A DNA stretch of 64,000 nucleotides. Origin: Oikopleura dioica (Eukaryota > Chordata > Appendicularia > Copelata > Oikopleuridae). The notes beneath the pieces are model-generated. The model was not told the origin of the DNA and searched no databases. It saw only the letters and a list, made by a program, of their open reading frames with translations. The stretch spans positions 10,858,501 to 10,922,500 of the forward strand of contig OU015568.1 of the NCBI GenBank assembly GCA_907165135.1. The letters run 5' to 3'. Position numbers and translations under genes: made by a program. Below are positions 11,008-24,569 of the stretch, piece by piece. Each line of letters begins with the position of its first letter. The first letter of the stretch is position 1.

Positions 11008-12091
11008 ATGGCTTCAGAAATCGGAAAAGAGAATCGAGAAAGAATGCAGAGAGTTTTATCGATTCAAAGTCACGTCGTCAGGGGAAAGTGTGGAAATGCC
11101 TCAGCTGCGTTTCCTCTCGGTGAGTGTGGTTTCTGTTTGTTCTCACGTGAAAATGATGAATTTAAGAGCTCCTCGGGCTGGAGGTGGACAGATTAAACAC
11201 TGTCCAATTCAGCAACCACACTGGCTACGGCTCGTGGACTGGTAAAATGCTCGAAACTGCAGAAGTAGCGTCACTTCTGGATGGATTGCGAAGCAAAGGC
11301 TGGATTCAGAAATACGATGTGATTTTGTCTGGATACATGCGCGACAAGGGCATTTGCCAAGTTATTTCTGATCTTGTTGATGAAGCGGGAGCGACGTGGG
11401 TTTGTGATCCGGTCCTTGGAGATTACCCCAGAGGTCTTTACGTACCAGAAGAGCTTGTTGCTGTGCACAGAGATATTTCGTGCAAGAAAGCTACGGTTTT
11501 GACACCTAATCAATTCGAAGCAGAATGTCTTACAGGTTCGCTCTGATCATTGAACCCTTTGAACTCTACAATGATTTAGGAATCAAAATCACGGATGAAA
11601 AAAGTGCCTGGGAATGTATCGAAGCCCTGCACAACCTTGGACCTCAGAAAATATGCATAACTTCGACTCTTATGACCGAAGAAGATGGAAAATTTATGAT
11701 TGGCCTTGTGTCTGATAATGAGACTAGTATACGAGGAAAGATTCGTATGCCAGTATTGACTGATAGAAGATGTATTACGAAAGATAACCAAAATGGATTT
11801 GTGCACTTTACTGGAACTGGAGATATGTTTGCTGCTTGTTTATGTGCGCATTCCGGTATTTTACTCGTTTTTTTATGTTACGAAAATTGAACTTTAGCTT
11901 CACTTCCATTTCATCAAGCTGTAGGATGCGCGATTTATGCAGTCAAAGCCACTCTAGAGGCGACTTTAGAAAGATGTGAAGGGCTAAACGACTTATCTAA
12001 AGCCGATTTGGAGCTGAATCAGATCGGCGCGCGGCATAAAATTATGAATTCTGGCAGTTATGACTGGACTGAGTTCGTCAAATTAATATAG
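11008..12091 (+). CDS. PDXK: Pyridoxal kinase
   Basis: Phosphorylates pyridoxal, pyridoxine and pyridoxamine in the cytosol to make PLP. Four exons with short GT-AG introns give a ribokinase-fold protein. It begins with the family N-terminus RVLSIQSHVVRGKCGNASAAF, then FSNHTGYGSWTGK, YVILSGYMRDK-like and VCDPVLGDYPRGLYVP. Next come the substrate/ATP region LTPNQFEAECLTG and the anion-hole and catalytic aspartate motif FTGTGDMFAA. The exon 1 donor is at 11120 (GTGAGT) and exon 2 starts at 11167. The start at 11008 is the first ATG that gives a family-like N-terminus; an upstream in-frame extension exists. PIF1 begins 76 nt after the stop on the same strand, so both may share an operon. Confidence 0.93.
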
Positions 12092-12167
12092 ACTTATCTC
12101 TTCTTGCTGTTTTAAAAATAATCAAATAAACCTTCTTCTGTTCTGTAGTCTTTTTATATGGAATAAC

Positions 12168-14212
12168 ATGTTAAACGTTATTGTACTAGACATGGACACG
12201 AGTGTTAGTTGCAATGCCGTCATTGAGAAACTAGGACCATCAGGAGTTCTGTCAACGAAGAAATACTCGAATGTAAGGAATAATATTTCGTAAAGCAAAA
12301 TTAAAGAAGATAATTCTAGTGTAGCTTGAACATCACAAGAAGTGCAAATCGAGACATTTGCATAAAGGTAGTTCATGGAAGTACTGCTTCGATCTATCGA
12401 GTGATGACGCTCAAAGTGATGGGAAAGTTTATACCAGCTGGAAAGGCGACAATCGAATTGGACTCAGATCAGGGCAAGAGAAGGTTTTTGATCTCAAACG
12501 CCTCGGAAGAACAACTCAAGGACGTCTTGAAACTACTCCTGGTGAAATATAACAACCAAACTCCCGTGAAGAATAAACACTTGATTATTCGAGGAGAAGT
12601 CGACGAGATCTCGCCGCTAAGGCCGAGAGAACTGGAGAAAGTGAATTTGCGGTTGGCAGCTGCTAATCAGAAACAAATAACGCCGCGAAAAAATACTACA
12701 CCAGGAAAGGAAACTGACAAGAAAATATAATTATGTGCGCTGAAACAAATTATCCCTTGAAAAGTTCGAAAACTTCAACAAAGACGAGAAGCCGCGAGAA
12801 AATTAGGCCAGTTAGCAGCAAAACCTAAACTAAAAATGCCAACAATCACAGTTAAAAAAACTCCACTGAATGAAGTTCAGAAGCAAATTATCGCCTCCGC
12901 TCGTGCTGGCGACTCAATCTTCTTTACTGGCGCTGCTGGAACTGGCAAATCATATGTTCTAAAAGAACTGATCAAATCGTTGCCGACTGATACAACTGCG
13001 ATTACTGCTTCAACAGGGTGTGCTGCAGCGCCATTACAGGGTCAGACGTTGCATGCTTTTGCCGGAATTGGAATCGGGAATAGAACTGTCGAAAGTTGCA
13101 TTTCTTTGGTCAAGTCAAAGAAGTCTCTGACAAGATCGTGGAAGAAAATCAAGACGATTATTATTGATGAAATTTCAATGGTGACCGCGGAGTTCTTTGA
13201 CCTTCTAGAAGCTGTTGCACGTGGTGTTCGAGGAAACGAGGAGCCCTTCGGGGGGATTCAACTCATCGTTGCTGGGGATTTTCTCCAGCTCCCGCCAGTC
13301 TCAAAAGGATTTGGAGATAATGTGAAGAAGGCAAAGTTCTGTTTCCAAGCTTCTGCTTGGAATGAATCCATCAAAAAAGTTTACGAACTCAAGGAGGTGT
13401 TTCGGCAAGCGAATGACGGTGAGTTCTGCAGAATGCTTAATGTTATTCGAACAGGATGCGTGCCAAAGTGGGTTCAGGATCGGATCAACGAGACAAAAGC
13501 GAATCACAAGGAATTACCGGATCAAATCATTCCGACCAAACTCATGACGCACAACAATCAAGTAGACTCGCTCAATAAATCTGAGTTGCAAAAACTCAAA
13601 ACAGAAGAAAAGGTCTATTTGGCAGAAGACTCAGTAACTGACAGCAAGATTCTTTTTGCCTTGAACAAAATGCTTCCAAATGCGGTTCAAGAGCTTCGTC
13701 TCAAAGTCGGTTCTCAAGTCATGTTAACGAAGAACCTTGCAGTTTCATCCGGACTTGTGAATGGCTCAAGAGGTGTGGTCGAAGAATTCACTGAAAGTGG
13801 GCCGAAAGTAAAGTTTCTATCTCATCCTCAATCGATAGTTCTGAAGCGAGAACGGTTTGGGATTAAAATTGCGGATCGTCTTTTGGTACGTGTCCAATAT
13901 CCCCTTAAATTAGCTTGGGCAATGAGTATCCACAAGTCACAAGGAGAGGCTCAGCACTTAAGCAATTATCCGCCTCAGATAAATCGATTAATTGCCCCTC
14001 AGATCGTCTCTCATATAAACTCGTGCTGGGCCTGATCAAAAGGCATGTCTTTGGACCTTGCGCAAGTCTCGTTGTCGAGCGCGTTCGAGCACGGACAGGC
14101 TTATGTGGCACTGAGTCGATGTCGCACGCTCAAGGGACTGAAGGTCTTGGATTTCAATCCGCTGACAATTACAGCTCACCCGGACGCGCTTGCTTTTCAT
14201 CAATCTCTTTAA
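12168..14212 (+). CDS. PIF1: PIF1 5'-3' DNA helicase
   Basis: Superfamily 1B helicase acting at telomeres, mitochondrial DNA and G-quadruplexes. The N-terminal domain (12168-12275, then 12322 on) matches animal PIF1: a CNAVIEKLGPSG-type start, then the beta-rich ICIKVVHG/MGKFIPAGKATIEL region and ISPLRPRELEKVNLR. The helicase core from 12836 has Walker A (FFTGAAGTGKSYV), STGCAA..LQGQTLHAFAGIG, Walker B IIIDEISMV, FGGIQLIVAGDFLQLPPV, and the C-terminal MSIHKSQG, YVALSRCRTLKGLKVLDF. The SIHKSQG motif is split by a 91-bp inverted-repeat element at 13945-14035. Splicing it out as a GA-AG intron (13944-14042) restores the frame. The join between about 12720 and 12790 is unresolved: the first part reaches a stop at 12730 and needs a splice or frameshift to reach the core. 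Confidence 0.9.
13945..14035. mobile_element. 91-bp MITE-like element inside PIF1, used as intron
   Basis: The element begins AGAGGCTCAGCAC and ends GTGCTGGGCCTGA, imperfect inverted repeats of 13 bp. It is flanked by an 8-bp near-duplication, TCACAAGG (13937-13944) and TCAAAAGG (14036-14043). Without it and one copy of the duplication, the PIF1 reading frame is continuous through the conserved SIHKSQG-MSLDLAQ region. As written, the genomic frame runs on to a stop at 14035, so the piece must be spliced for a full helicase. The only clean choice has borders GA and AG. Confidence 0.75.
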
Positions 14213-14303
14213 TTTTTACCTCGATCTGATCATTTAACTGCCTTATATCTTGAACATTCCGATTTTTTTAAAACTCTCTTTCAAGAATTCATCTATTCAG
14301 ACA

Positions 14304-14878
14304 ATGTCATCGGAAAAGATAGAAGTAGTCTCATCCGAAGTGATCGAAGCTGAAGAAGAGCTGAAGCTTGCTTTGAGAGGCATAACTCCCAGACGAAAGC
14401 GAGTCAAGATTCGAGACAAAGAAATTGAACTTTCAAATATTCCTGATGATACTTCGTAAGCAAATTTTACAGAATAGGATACCCTAAAAGCAGTTTTGAA
14501 GATTATACAGTCTCTGTCGCGACTGGGTAAGAACACAGTACTACCGCCCTCCTGCAAAGAAAATGTTCCAGTCTAACTTGCCTCCGGTTGATACTCCGTG
14601 GAACAATTTCGCCGAAGATGGCAAGTTCGTTTCACCTTTGGTCCCCGTGGATATAAAACCTGACACAGCATCAAAAGATGAAACCGATCCGCAAAAAATA
14701 TTCAGAGGGCACCATGCTCGCTGGAAATACATAGCGAAGTGCTGGAGAAAGCGATCAGCAGGTGATTGTCTTGTCTCTTTATTAGTTATTAAAAAGCGTA
14801 CTAGAGAATGACATGCGATATGCGTCGAGCTACAACGAGCTACAAGAGATGGCGAAAAATCTAACCAACTCGGAATGA
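14304..14878 (+). CDS. LIN37: LIN37, MuvB/DREAM complex subunit
   Basis: LIN37 is a core subunit of the MuvB complex, which represses cell-cycle genes as part of DREAM. Three exons (14304-14455, 14511-14761, 14805-14878) give 158 residues. I selected the acceptor TTATACAG at 14510 because it yields the family motif S-LCRDWVRTQ (human LYPICRAWMRN), and the tail IFRGHHARWKYIAKCWRKRSAENDMRY matches human IYRNMQRWKRIRQRWKEAS..NQLRY. The protein is shorter than human LIN37 (about 246 residues) and lacks most of the variable middle. The start lies 91 nt after the PIF1 stop, with an AG acceptor (CTATTCAG) 3 nt upstream, suggesting an operon. Confidence 0.85.
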
Positions 14879-15278
14879 AACTGCCAATATATCAAATTAC
14901 TGAAAATAAAAAACCAATGACGCAAAGCCGCAACTGTTGCTTGCTTCTTTTAATTTTTAATATCTTTTATCCTTTCGCGTTTTCAAAGGCATATTTGACC
15001 GACCACTAGCAATTGCTCGAATCATTTGATTCGAGATCGCTTTTTATCTTCGAGTTAAATGCTTTTATCAAATTTTAAACACCAATTATACTTTTTGCTT
15101 GCCTTTTAAAAAACTCTGAATATCGAATTGCTTGTATATAATATACAGTATATTAACTCCCACGAGAGAACGAAATTGTGCACCGTCTTTCAAATTAGCA
15201 TCTCTATCCAAGTTGGCGGTTTTGCTTCAACTAGAGATATTTTTTAAAGAATGAAGTAAGGCTTGAAATCGAGTGTCA
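14879..15278 (+). other. Intergenic, no gene seen
   Basis: 400 bp, AT-rich, between LIN37 and TBC1D5. It holds an ATATAATATACAGTATATT near-palindrome at about 15137-15155 and no coding potential. It probably includes the 3' end of the LIN37 transcript and the TBC1D5 promoter. Confidence 0.5.
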
Positions 15279-17072
15279 ATGTCATCTGCTGCTCAGATTG
15301 CGAAGCTGATCGACGAGTTTCCATCGGATGCAGCTTTAGAAGGTGAGTTCGTTTTTACAATTCGACCTCGGTTGTACTTCGCAATCAAATATTTATTCTG
15401 TATCTTGCAGCATACGTTTCGCAATATCATGACCTCGTCGGCAGAGAAGATATCAACACATATGTGCGCAATCTAGCCATAAATGTGAAATTAAAAGGAT
15501 CAAAGTTTCGTGGACTGGCGTGGAAAATCTACCTTAGAGTTTTAAGTCCTGCTCGGGAGACATGGAAATCGGACATAACAACTTCAAGGGCCGAGTATCG
15601 TCAGATCTCGCTAAAGTTTGGCAACAAAGACTCTTCATCATTCAACGGAGATCCACTTGGTACATCGGATATTTGTCCAGATGATAGTTGGAGAATGAAG
15701 TTCAGGTTAACTGAAGCTGAAAACCTCATCTGACGGCAATTTAGGGACGAGGAGTTGAAGTCGTTGATCAGGCAAGACGTTGACAGAACTATTCCAGAAG
15801 TGGCTTTCTTCCAGTCGACTAAAATTCGAAATCTCATGTGCGATCTTTTATTTCTTTACGCAAAGGGTAAGTTTCATCTTGTAATTCATCAAAAATAACG
15901 ATGCTGTTTAGTTGATCCGAAAATCGGATACAAACAAGGAATGCACGAAATCCTAGCGCCAATAATTTTCACCCTCCACTGTGACGCTGCTGCTACTCAA
16001 CACCTCTCCTCCGTGGGACGACTACCTCAAGATTTGCTCCTCATTTCGAATGGCTCTGAACTTGCCGCTGATTGCTACATTATGTTCAGTAAGGTCATGC
16101 GCAAGTGCAGAAAGTGGTATATTGATCCAGAGCCTGAAGCCAGGTAAATCAACTTTATTCAATCTTCATCCCTTTTATCATCAATTTAGAGATGCTACCT
16201 CAGAACTAGAATATTATATTCGCGACGTGTACCACAACCACCTCAAATCCGTGGACATCGAGCTCTACCGCCACCTAGAGCGGCATCACATCCTCCCCCA
16301 AGTTTACGCAGTTCGCTGGCTGCGACTCCTCTTTGGTCGCGAGTTTCCAATGCAAGATCTTCTTTGCGTTTGGGACTTTTTGTTCGCAACGAATCTTGAA
16401 ATGGTGAGCTCGTTTTTTGTCGCCATGTTGGTTGGACAGCGTGTTTTGCTACTGAATGACGATGCGGGAAATATTCTCAGGTGTGTTTTGCTCACCTTGC
16501 TTCAAATAAATAAATGAAACAAAAGCACACTCATGCGATATCCCTCTCCAGACGACGTTGCCAACGTGATTGAGCAGACGAAAACAATTGAAAAGTCTCG
16601 CCACGGTCTCAACTTTGCCAAAACGAAGAAAAATATCGACCAGAAAACCAGCCAAGTAATCAACAAAATATCCGATATTTACTCGAAGATTGACAAAGGG
16701 ATCAAAGACATTGTCGAGTCGGATGCAAAACCTGTTGTTGAGAGAAGCAAGTTTGATTTGTGAGTTTGCTTTACCTTGCGACTTTTTAATTTTAAATTGT
16801 AGTCTTTTGAAAAAGTATGAAGAACAGAGGCAGATGAGTCTATTTTGCGCTGCGAGACTTGATGCTGCTGTACAGGTAAAACAGCCCTTAACGACTGTAT
16901 TTGAACTTGTCTTTAGCAATTATCAAGTCTTGGATCGGCAGTAGATGGGGATACCATGGTATCAGTCGCCACAGTGAAGCAAGTTCGCGACTTTCTCTGC
17001 GGCTCGTTGAAGTGGAAAGACATGCAGAAGCATGAAGGAGCCATTCATCCAGCAACGATACAGGAATTTTAA
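15279..17072 (+). CDS. TBC1D5: TBC1 domain family member 5-like Rab GAP
   Basis: TBC-domain GTPase-activating protein; TBC1D5 acts on Rab7 with retromer and autophagy. At least eight exons with 40-50 nt introns join in frame. Conserved TBC features are the substrate-entry block KLKGSKFRGLAWKIYLRVL, IRQDVDRTIPEVAFFQ (arginine-finger IxxDxxRT motif), YKQGMHEILAPI (YxQGM glutamine finger) and the ILPQVYAVRWLRLLFGREFP / DLLCVWDFLFA blocks, which match TBC1D5 better than other TBC proteins. The C-terminal part is helical (KTKKNIDQKTSQVINKISDIYSKIDKGI) and the protein ends near residue 480. It is much shorter than human TBC1D5 (795 residues) and lacks the long C-terminal tail that carries the second LC3-interaction region. 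A candidate extra exon lies downstream (17300-17420). Confidence 0.85.
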
Positions 17073-17555
17073 CTTATTCTCGTTCTGACTTTGAAATAAA
17101 TTTCTAGTGGCTTAATAAACAAATAAACGCTGATGATAATATTGAGGAAGCTGAAGAAGCCTGATGTTTGAAGTCGTTTTGTTTCAAGTTGAAATTATTC
17201 ATTCCTTTCTGATCAAAGTAAATAATACCGCTGCTACTTTTCCGTGCAATTTATCACAGATAACAGTACCCCTCTTCTTTCGATTCCTCGTCAAAGTTCA
17301 TTCAAGAAAATCATTCAAGAAACGATTAAAAATGAAGTCAATAAATTAAGACAAGAATCAAAAATCGGAGTTGGAGACGTACCTTCTATCCCTCAATTTG
17401 CTCATGACATGAGTTCGTAATAATGGATGTTGAAATGTCCAGAACAAATGAAAAAGTTCACTCCCTCGCCCTTTCCGACACAAGGTACTTTTTCTCTTCT
17501 TCTCTAGAACGTGTCTAAAATTGGAGCTCGGTTATGAGAAAAAAGTAGTTTAAAA
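17073..17555 (+). other. Gap with a possible orphan exon
   Basis: Between TBC1D5 and the DYRK start. A coding-like frame around 17312-17420 reads IIQETIKNEVNKLRQESK and then VPSIPQFAHDMSS before a stop. It could be an alternative last exon of TBC1D5 or part of a small gene, but I cannot place a start. A second short frame, MDVEMSRTNEKVHSLAL (17423 on), ends at a GT donor followed by a pyrimidine-rich acceptor (CTTCTTCTCTAG), so a 5' UTR exon of the DYRK gene is possible. Confidence 0.35.
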
Positions 17556-20476
<2,921 letters not shown>

Positions 20477-21770
20477 ATGCTCAAGTACAGTATCTTCTTC
20501 AATAAGCCATCGCGCTAACTTTCATTTAGCCTTTTCTTCCAATTGGTGATCCAACAAGACTCTCATGAATTCCAGCTGACAACATTCTCAAAATGCTCAA
20601 CTCCTACTTTTGGTGATCTTTCCTTTCCTCCAATTCTTTTTCTACTCCTCTTTCCGTGTTCTTTCTTTTTTACTGCTCTTATCCATTCGCCTCTTTTTAT
20701 GAAAAATTATGTTCTTACGAAGTCATTAAAACCCGCGCAAAACATCACCTCAACAGGACAAAAACCAAGAGAAAATCTACACCTCAGCAACTATTTTCAA
20801 GAATGGCTAAATCGGATGCCTAAAATTCAACTCCTTGTTGATTTTTATGTCCGATTTATCCGGCCTTCTTAGACGCAACAGCCCTAAAAATGCTTTTCAT
20901 TATCGATGTGTTATTAGCTTTTCGTGTTAGTTCACATATCAACATACTGACAGAACTTATATTTATATATATATATTTTAACATCATTTATTTTATTGAT
21001 CGTCATTCCGTTCCGCTTCTTAACCAAAAACAAGTTCAACTACTGACTCTAGCAAGACCAAAAAACTCCTACAAAGTAACTCCTTCGCTCCTAGCCGTCC
21101 TATTTCTTACGAAACCAAGCAAAAACTGAACTGAAGGGATCCTACAGAACATAAAAGATAAGACTCGTAATAATAACCCTCTTCCACTCTTTCACGTTTA
21201 TGGTGTGCCCCTTGTGTGTTCCTCGTCAGAATGTTCCATCAAGCCCTTTCCGTCCAAACCTCTTTCAGACTTCCATACTGTAATGTCATCTTTGCAGTAA
21301 GGTTTGCAAGAAAGAGGGCTCGATTGCCGAGTTTTTTCTACGAAGAGGCTAAAACGGAAATATTCTGATCCCATTCGGACTGTTCAACGCGAATAAATAC
21401 CGAATAATTCAACCTTTTTTGATTAATTACTAGAAACAGAAAAATATCTAAACTTTGAATTTCCCACGCGGCGCGCGGCCAATCAACGGCGCGCATTTCG
21501 TACAAGTCAAATCCAAAAACATAAAACATTCTTTTGTCGTTTTCACAGAGATTTCAATCAATTAGAGATTTGCTCAAAAGGGAAATACTGTAATCGAAAA
21601 TGAATTTTTCAATCTCATTAAGAAGAACTTTACAAACCATAGGGGAATGGACAAAACCGACGAAAAACCGATTTCATACTCGATTTTGTTCGGTTTTCTG
21701 AAATTTTCTACTGTGAACTTTCGCTAGAAATTTCCATCTAACAAGTGAAACCTTCAGATTTGTCTATGCA
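20477..21770 (+). other. DYRK 3' region and intergenic
   Basis: Nearly 1.3 kb without a recognisable gene. It is T-rich after the DYRK stop and includes AATAAA/ATAAAG-type sequences; an open frame at 20543-20872 has a low-complexity hydrophobic composition and no family match. I read it as a long 3' UTR plus the promoter of the next gene. A long 3' UTR would be unusual here and would fit a regulated kinase. Confidence 0.4.
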
Positions 21771-23731
21771 ATGACTTCCAGTACAGCACAACTCTTTCCA
21801 GACGTAAAGGGCCAGATGGAAAAAGAATTCGCGGTAAGACAAACATCTCTAGAGCATTCCCGAGACAATTTATTATTCAGGAAGTGGCAGAAATGTGTAG
21901 ACAACAAATTGGCGATTCAAATGAAATCAACCAAAGAAATGAACAGCTCAAGGAACAAATTCTTGAGCGGCTAAAGAAGCGTCAATCTCTCAAAGACGAC
22001 ATGAAAGACATGCAGAAATACGCTCAAGTCAAAGCAGGTAATCATAAATTTGATTTCACTCGACTCTTATACGATTTTCCTTAGAAATGGCAAAATGCAC
22101 GGCCAAGGTGGGTTTTGAATTTAATCGGGCAATCTTTCTTTGGCTGTAGCTCCGAACTTTTCTAATAAACCCCCAACATATGACACATGGTTGGAAAGAG
22201 CTTTTGAGCTCTACAAACTCTGCATTGGAATTTCCGAAATCTATAGAAATTCCCGGTTTTTACTTACCGATTTTTATCTGAATTGCCGGTTTTCACCAAA
22301 ATTAACAATCAGATCCTTTTCGATCTCCCACAGGTTGATAAACTCTGCATCTAGGTCTAGGATTTGGGGTGACCGGAGGTGATCTGAAATGAGTCGCCGA
22401 AAATGAATCACCGAAAGATGTGATAGAGCTCCGCGGATCACCTAAACGAGGTGATCGGAGCCGATCACCCGCCTGAATTTTTGGTGATTTAGGTGATCGA
22501 GATCACCTCTGACTGGTGATCCAAAGATTTTCGATCACCAAAGTCGTGTGATTATGGTCAGGGCAGGGGTCGATATTTTGATGTCAAATCACTTTTTCGT
22601 CCACTCTTTATTTGAAATTTAAAGAGATAATCTCCAAATTTCACTTTCTACTATTATGAAAATACGCTTCAACCCTCTTATTCGACTCAGTTATACTTTG
22701 AATTTACTTACTAACCCTTTACTTTGGATTCATTTTACTAACGGCAAGGGTTCTGAATTTCCGGAAAATCGAAAAAGAAACTAAAGAAAGGATTAACTTC
22801 TCAATGCACGGGGTCGGTAAAACCCTCAATTAATTCGAAGGTGGTAATCCGTTTGACCTAGTTTTTCCAACGTGCGAATTTTCGTGAAATTTCTCAAGAA
22901 AGATGGCTTTTTGCACCAGATTTCTCTCGCGCTCTCTATCAAAAAATCTGAAGATTTTAAAAATGATTCAACTGATGTCAAACCACAAGAGAAGATGACA
23001 ATTATGTATAAAAGCTTTCTGATACTTGAAGCGGGATTTTGTCGGAAGAAAAAAACTATATAAAAAAACTTAACAAAAATGGTTAAAAATGGAAATTAAA
23101 AAACTTCATGAACCGAAATTTGACGTAGGAGATCCGATCACCCGAATTTGGTGATCGAAGAACTCCCAGAAATTGATTTGGTGATCGGGACTCGATCACC
23201 TTTTTGAGGTGATCCGAGAAACCCGATCACATCTTTTGGTGATTCATTTCTGGCGACTCATTTCAGATCACCTCCTGTCACCCCAGATCCTAGACCTAGC
23301 TCTGCATTTGAATAACAAATCAGCCAAAAATTACCGGTTTTCAGGCGTTTAAAAAGTTGAAATCTAATCTGAATTCATGTCTCGCACTGTTCAATTTTCA
23401 AAAAATGCAACCCAGTTTTGAAGGAAAAACTCCGATAAAACTGATTATATTTGATATTTTTGGAATTCCAATGCAGAGTTGCTAGATCTTTAAAAGCTCT
23501 ATCCATACATGTATGATATGTTTGGTTTATGTTTTCAAGATCAGGGAGAAAGCAGGACCAAGATTGCCCGATTAAATTCGAAACCCACCCAAGCACGATG
23601 AAATGGTGCAGCGTTTTGCAGAGCAGGAAGCTATGAAAGCAAGAAGACGAGAAGTCCTCGCCAAGATCGAACTAATGGCCGGACGCAGCCTCACGCTCAG
23701 CCACGAATCAGCCGCTCCGACTAAGTGCTGA
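21771..23731 (+). CDS. Small coiled-coil protein split by a transposon-intron
   Basis: Four exons: 21771 to about 21833, about 21882-22038, 22085-22107 and 23594-23731. The product, about 125 residues, is nearly all alpha-helical and charged (RQQIGDSNEINQRNEQLKEQ, then LKKRQSLKDDMKDMQ, then RFAEQEAMKARRREVLAKI). This is a coiled coil that continues smoothly across the last exon junction. I do not recognise the family; a subunit of a small helical complex is possible. The last intron (22108-23593, 1486 nt) is an inverted-repeat element whose left terminus gives the GT donor and whose duplicated target gives the AG. It precedes FAM177 by 147 nt on the same strand. Confidence 0.8.
22108..23588. 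mobile_element. Inverted-repeat transposon forming an intron, with nested copy
   Basis: The left end reads GTGGGTTTTGAATTTAATCG and the right end is its inverse, with TCGAAACCCAC at the terminus (one mismatch over the outer 30 bp). Inverted similarity extends at least 130 bp inward (for example GCATTGGAATT on the left against AATTCCAATGC on the right). It is flanked by the 5-bp duplication CCAAG (22103-22107 and 23589-23593). The middle is largely occupied by a second transposon (22351-23299). No transposase frame is visible. The element sits inside the coding sequence of the coiled-coil gene. Confidence 0.88.
22351..23299 (+). mobile_element. Non-autonomous DNA transposon, CTAGGTCTAGG family, copy 2 (nested)
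   Basis: 949-bp element with inverted termini CTAGGTCTAGGAT / ATCCTAGACCTAG and perfect 8-bp duplications CTCTGCAT (22343-22350 and 23300-23307). Its terminal 200 bp carry many inverted GGTGATC / GATCACC units. It is very similar throughout to copy 3 at 31627-32632, which lies in the opposite orientation. A 63-codon open frame at 22872-23063 is also open in copy 3, but the differences between copies are not biased to synonymous sites. The element is inserted inside another transposon. Confidence 0.93.
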
Positions 23732-23878
23732 AAAGTAGCCTTCAACCTATCTCTCAAAGATTTCATTTTGCTGCCAGCTTGAACATTCCAAACGTTTAAT
23801 TGGCGTTATTCTATCTATTCTGCACTCGCTATTTTCATTTTCTATCCGGCGCTAAAAACTCTTTGCTTTCAGATTAAG

Positions 23879-24436
23879 ATGAGCGTAAATTCTACAAACC
23901 TGAGTACGATTTCTCCCGATGAGATCGAAGTCAACATCAACGCCGTAAAGCCCTCCGCTTCTACAGAAACTACCAATACAAATTCAACAACTGATTCAGA
24001 CAGACAAGTCATTCACTGCGCTGATGGTGTGCTTTATGCGGACGAAATAGAAGAATCAGGTACCTTACTTTTTATTGACCATCGTTGACCGTTTTGAAGA
24101 CGACGATGAACAGTGCGACTGGCTTGAATACATGACGATGGAAGGGAAACCCGAAGAAATGTCCTGGCCTAAATGGATGGCCTACAAAGCTGCTCGAGCA
24201 GCTGGGCATACTCTCAAATACATGGACTCCTGGGGCGAATCTTTAGCTAACGACTTCGGGCTCAACAAAGACCCATACAAAGAGCTAATCGACCGACACA
24301 AAGAATTAGTAAGCTCGAGACGGTATCCTCCTTTTGCTAATTTAACGTTCAGTTCGAAAATGAAGAGGCAGTCACAGGCCTCGGCGAGCCGAGTGCAGAT
24401 CCCATCGAAAACCAGCCAAAAGCAGAACCTGTTTAA
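23879..24436 (+). CDS. FAM177A1: FAM177 family protein
   Basis: Three exons (23879-24059, 24100-24309, 24354-24436) give 157 residues. The FAM177 core is recognisable: RQVIHCADGVLYADEIEES (family R-x-IHF.sGe...EyStDe), an acidic run, then MSWPKWMAYKAARAAGHTL (family W..y.w...lr.....) and DSWGESLANDFGLNKDPYKE, which matches the family's cd.lGekiA..lGIstpKYqy. The N-terminus is Ser/Thr-rich and the C-terminus proline- and acid-rich. Human FAM177A1 is linked to Golgi and VPS13B; nothing here adds to that. The start lies 10 nt after a CTTTCAG acceptor. TTLL9 follows after 133 nt. Confidence 0.82.
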
Positions 24437-24569
24437 TTACTGTAACTACGTAGTTCCTTCATGCTTTACCTCTCCAATGCCTCATTCCTAGAACAGTTAA
24501 TCCCATATGCTTTCAATCATATAATGACCCCTTGTTTTATCTTAGAAATTCTCGGAAGCGAACTCAAAA

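Noticed and set aside
15137-15155. TATA-rich palindrome as a possible origin or regulatory site
   Set aside because: AT-rich palindromes are common by chance here and nothing else supports a function.
22872-23063. 63-codon open frame conserved between transposon copies 2 and 3 (also 31875-32057, minus) as a possible transposon protein
   Set aside because: The two copies differ at many non-synonymous positions and few silent ones, the peptide resembles no transposase, and the whole element is similar, not just the frame.
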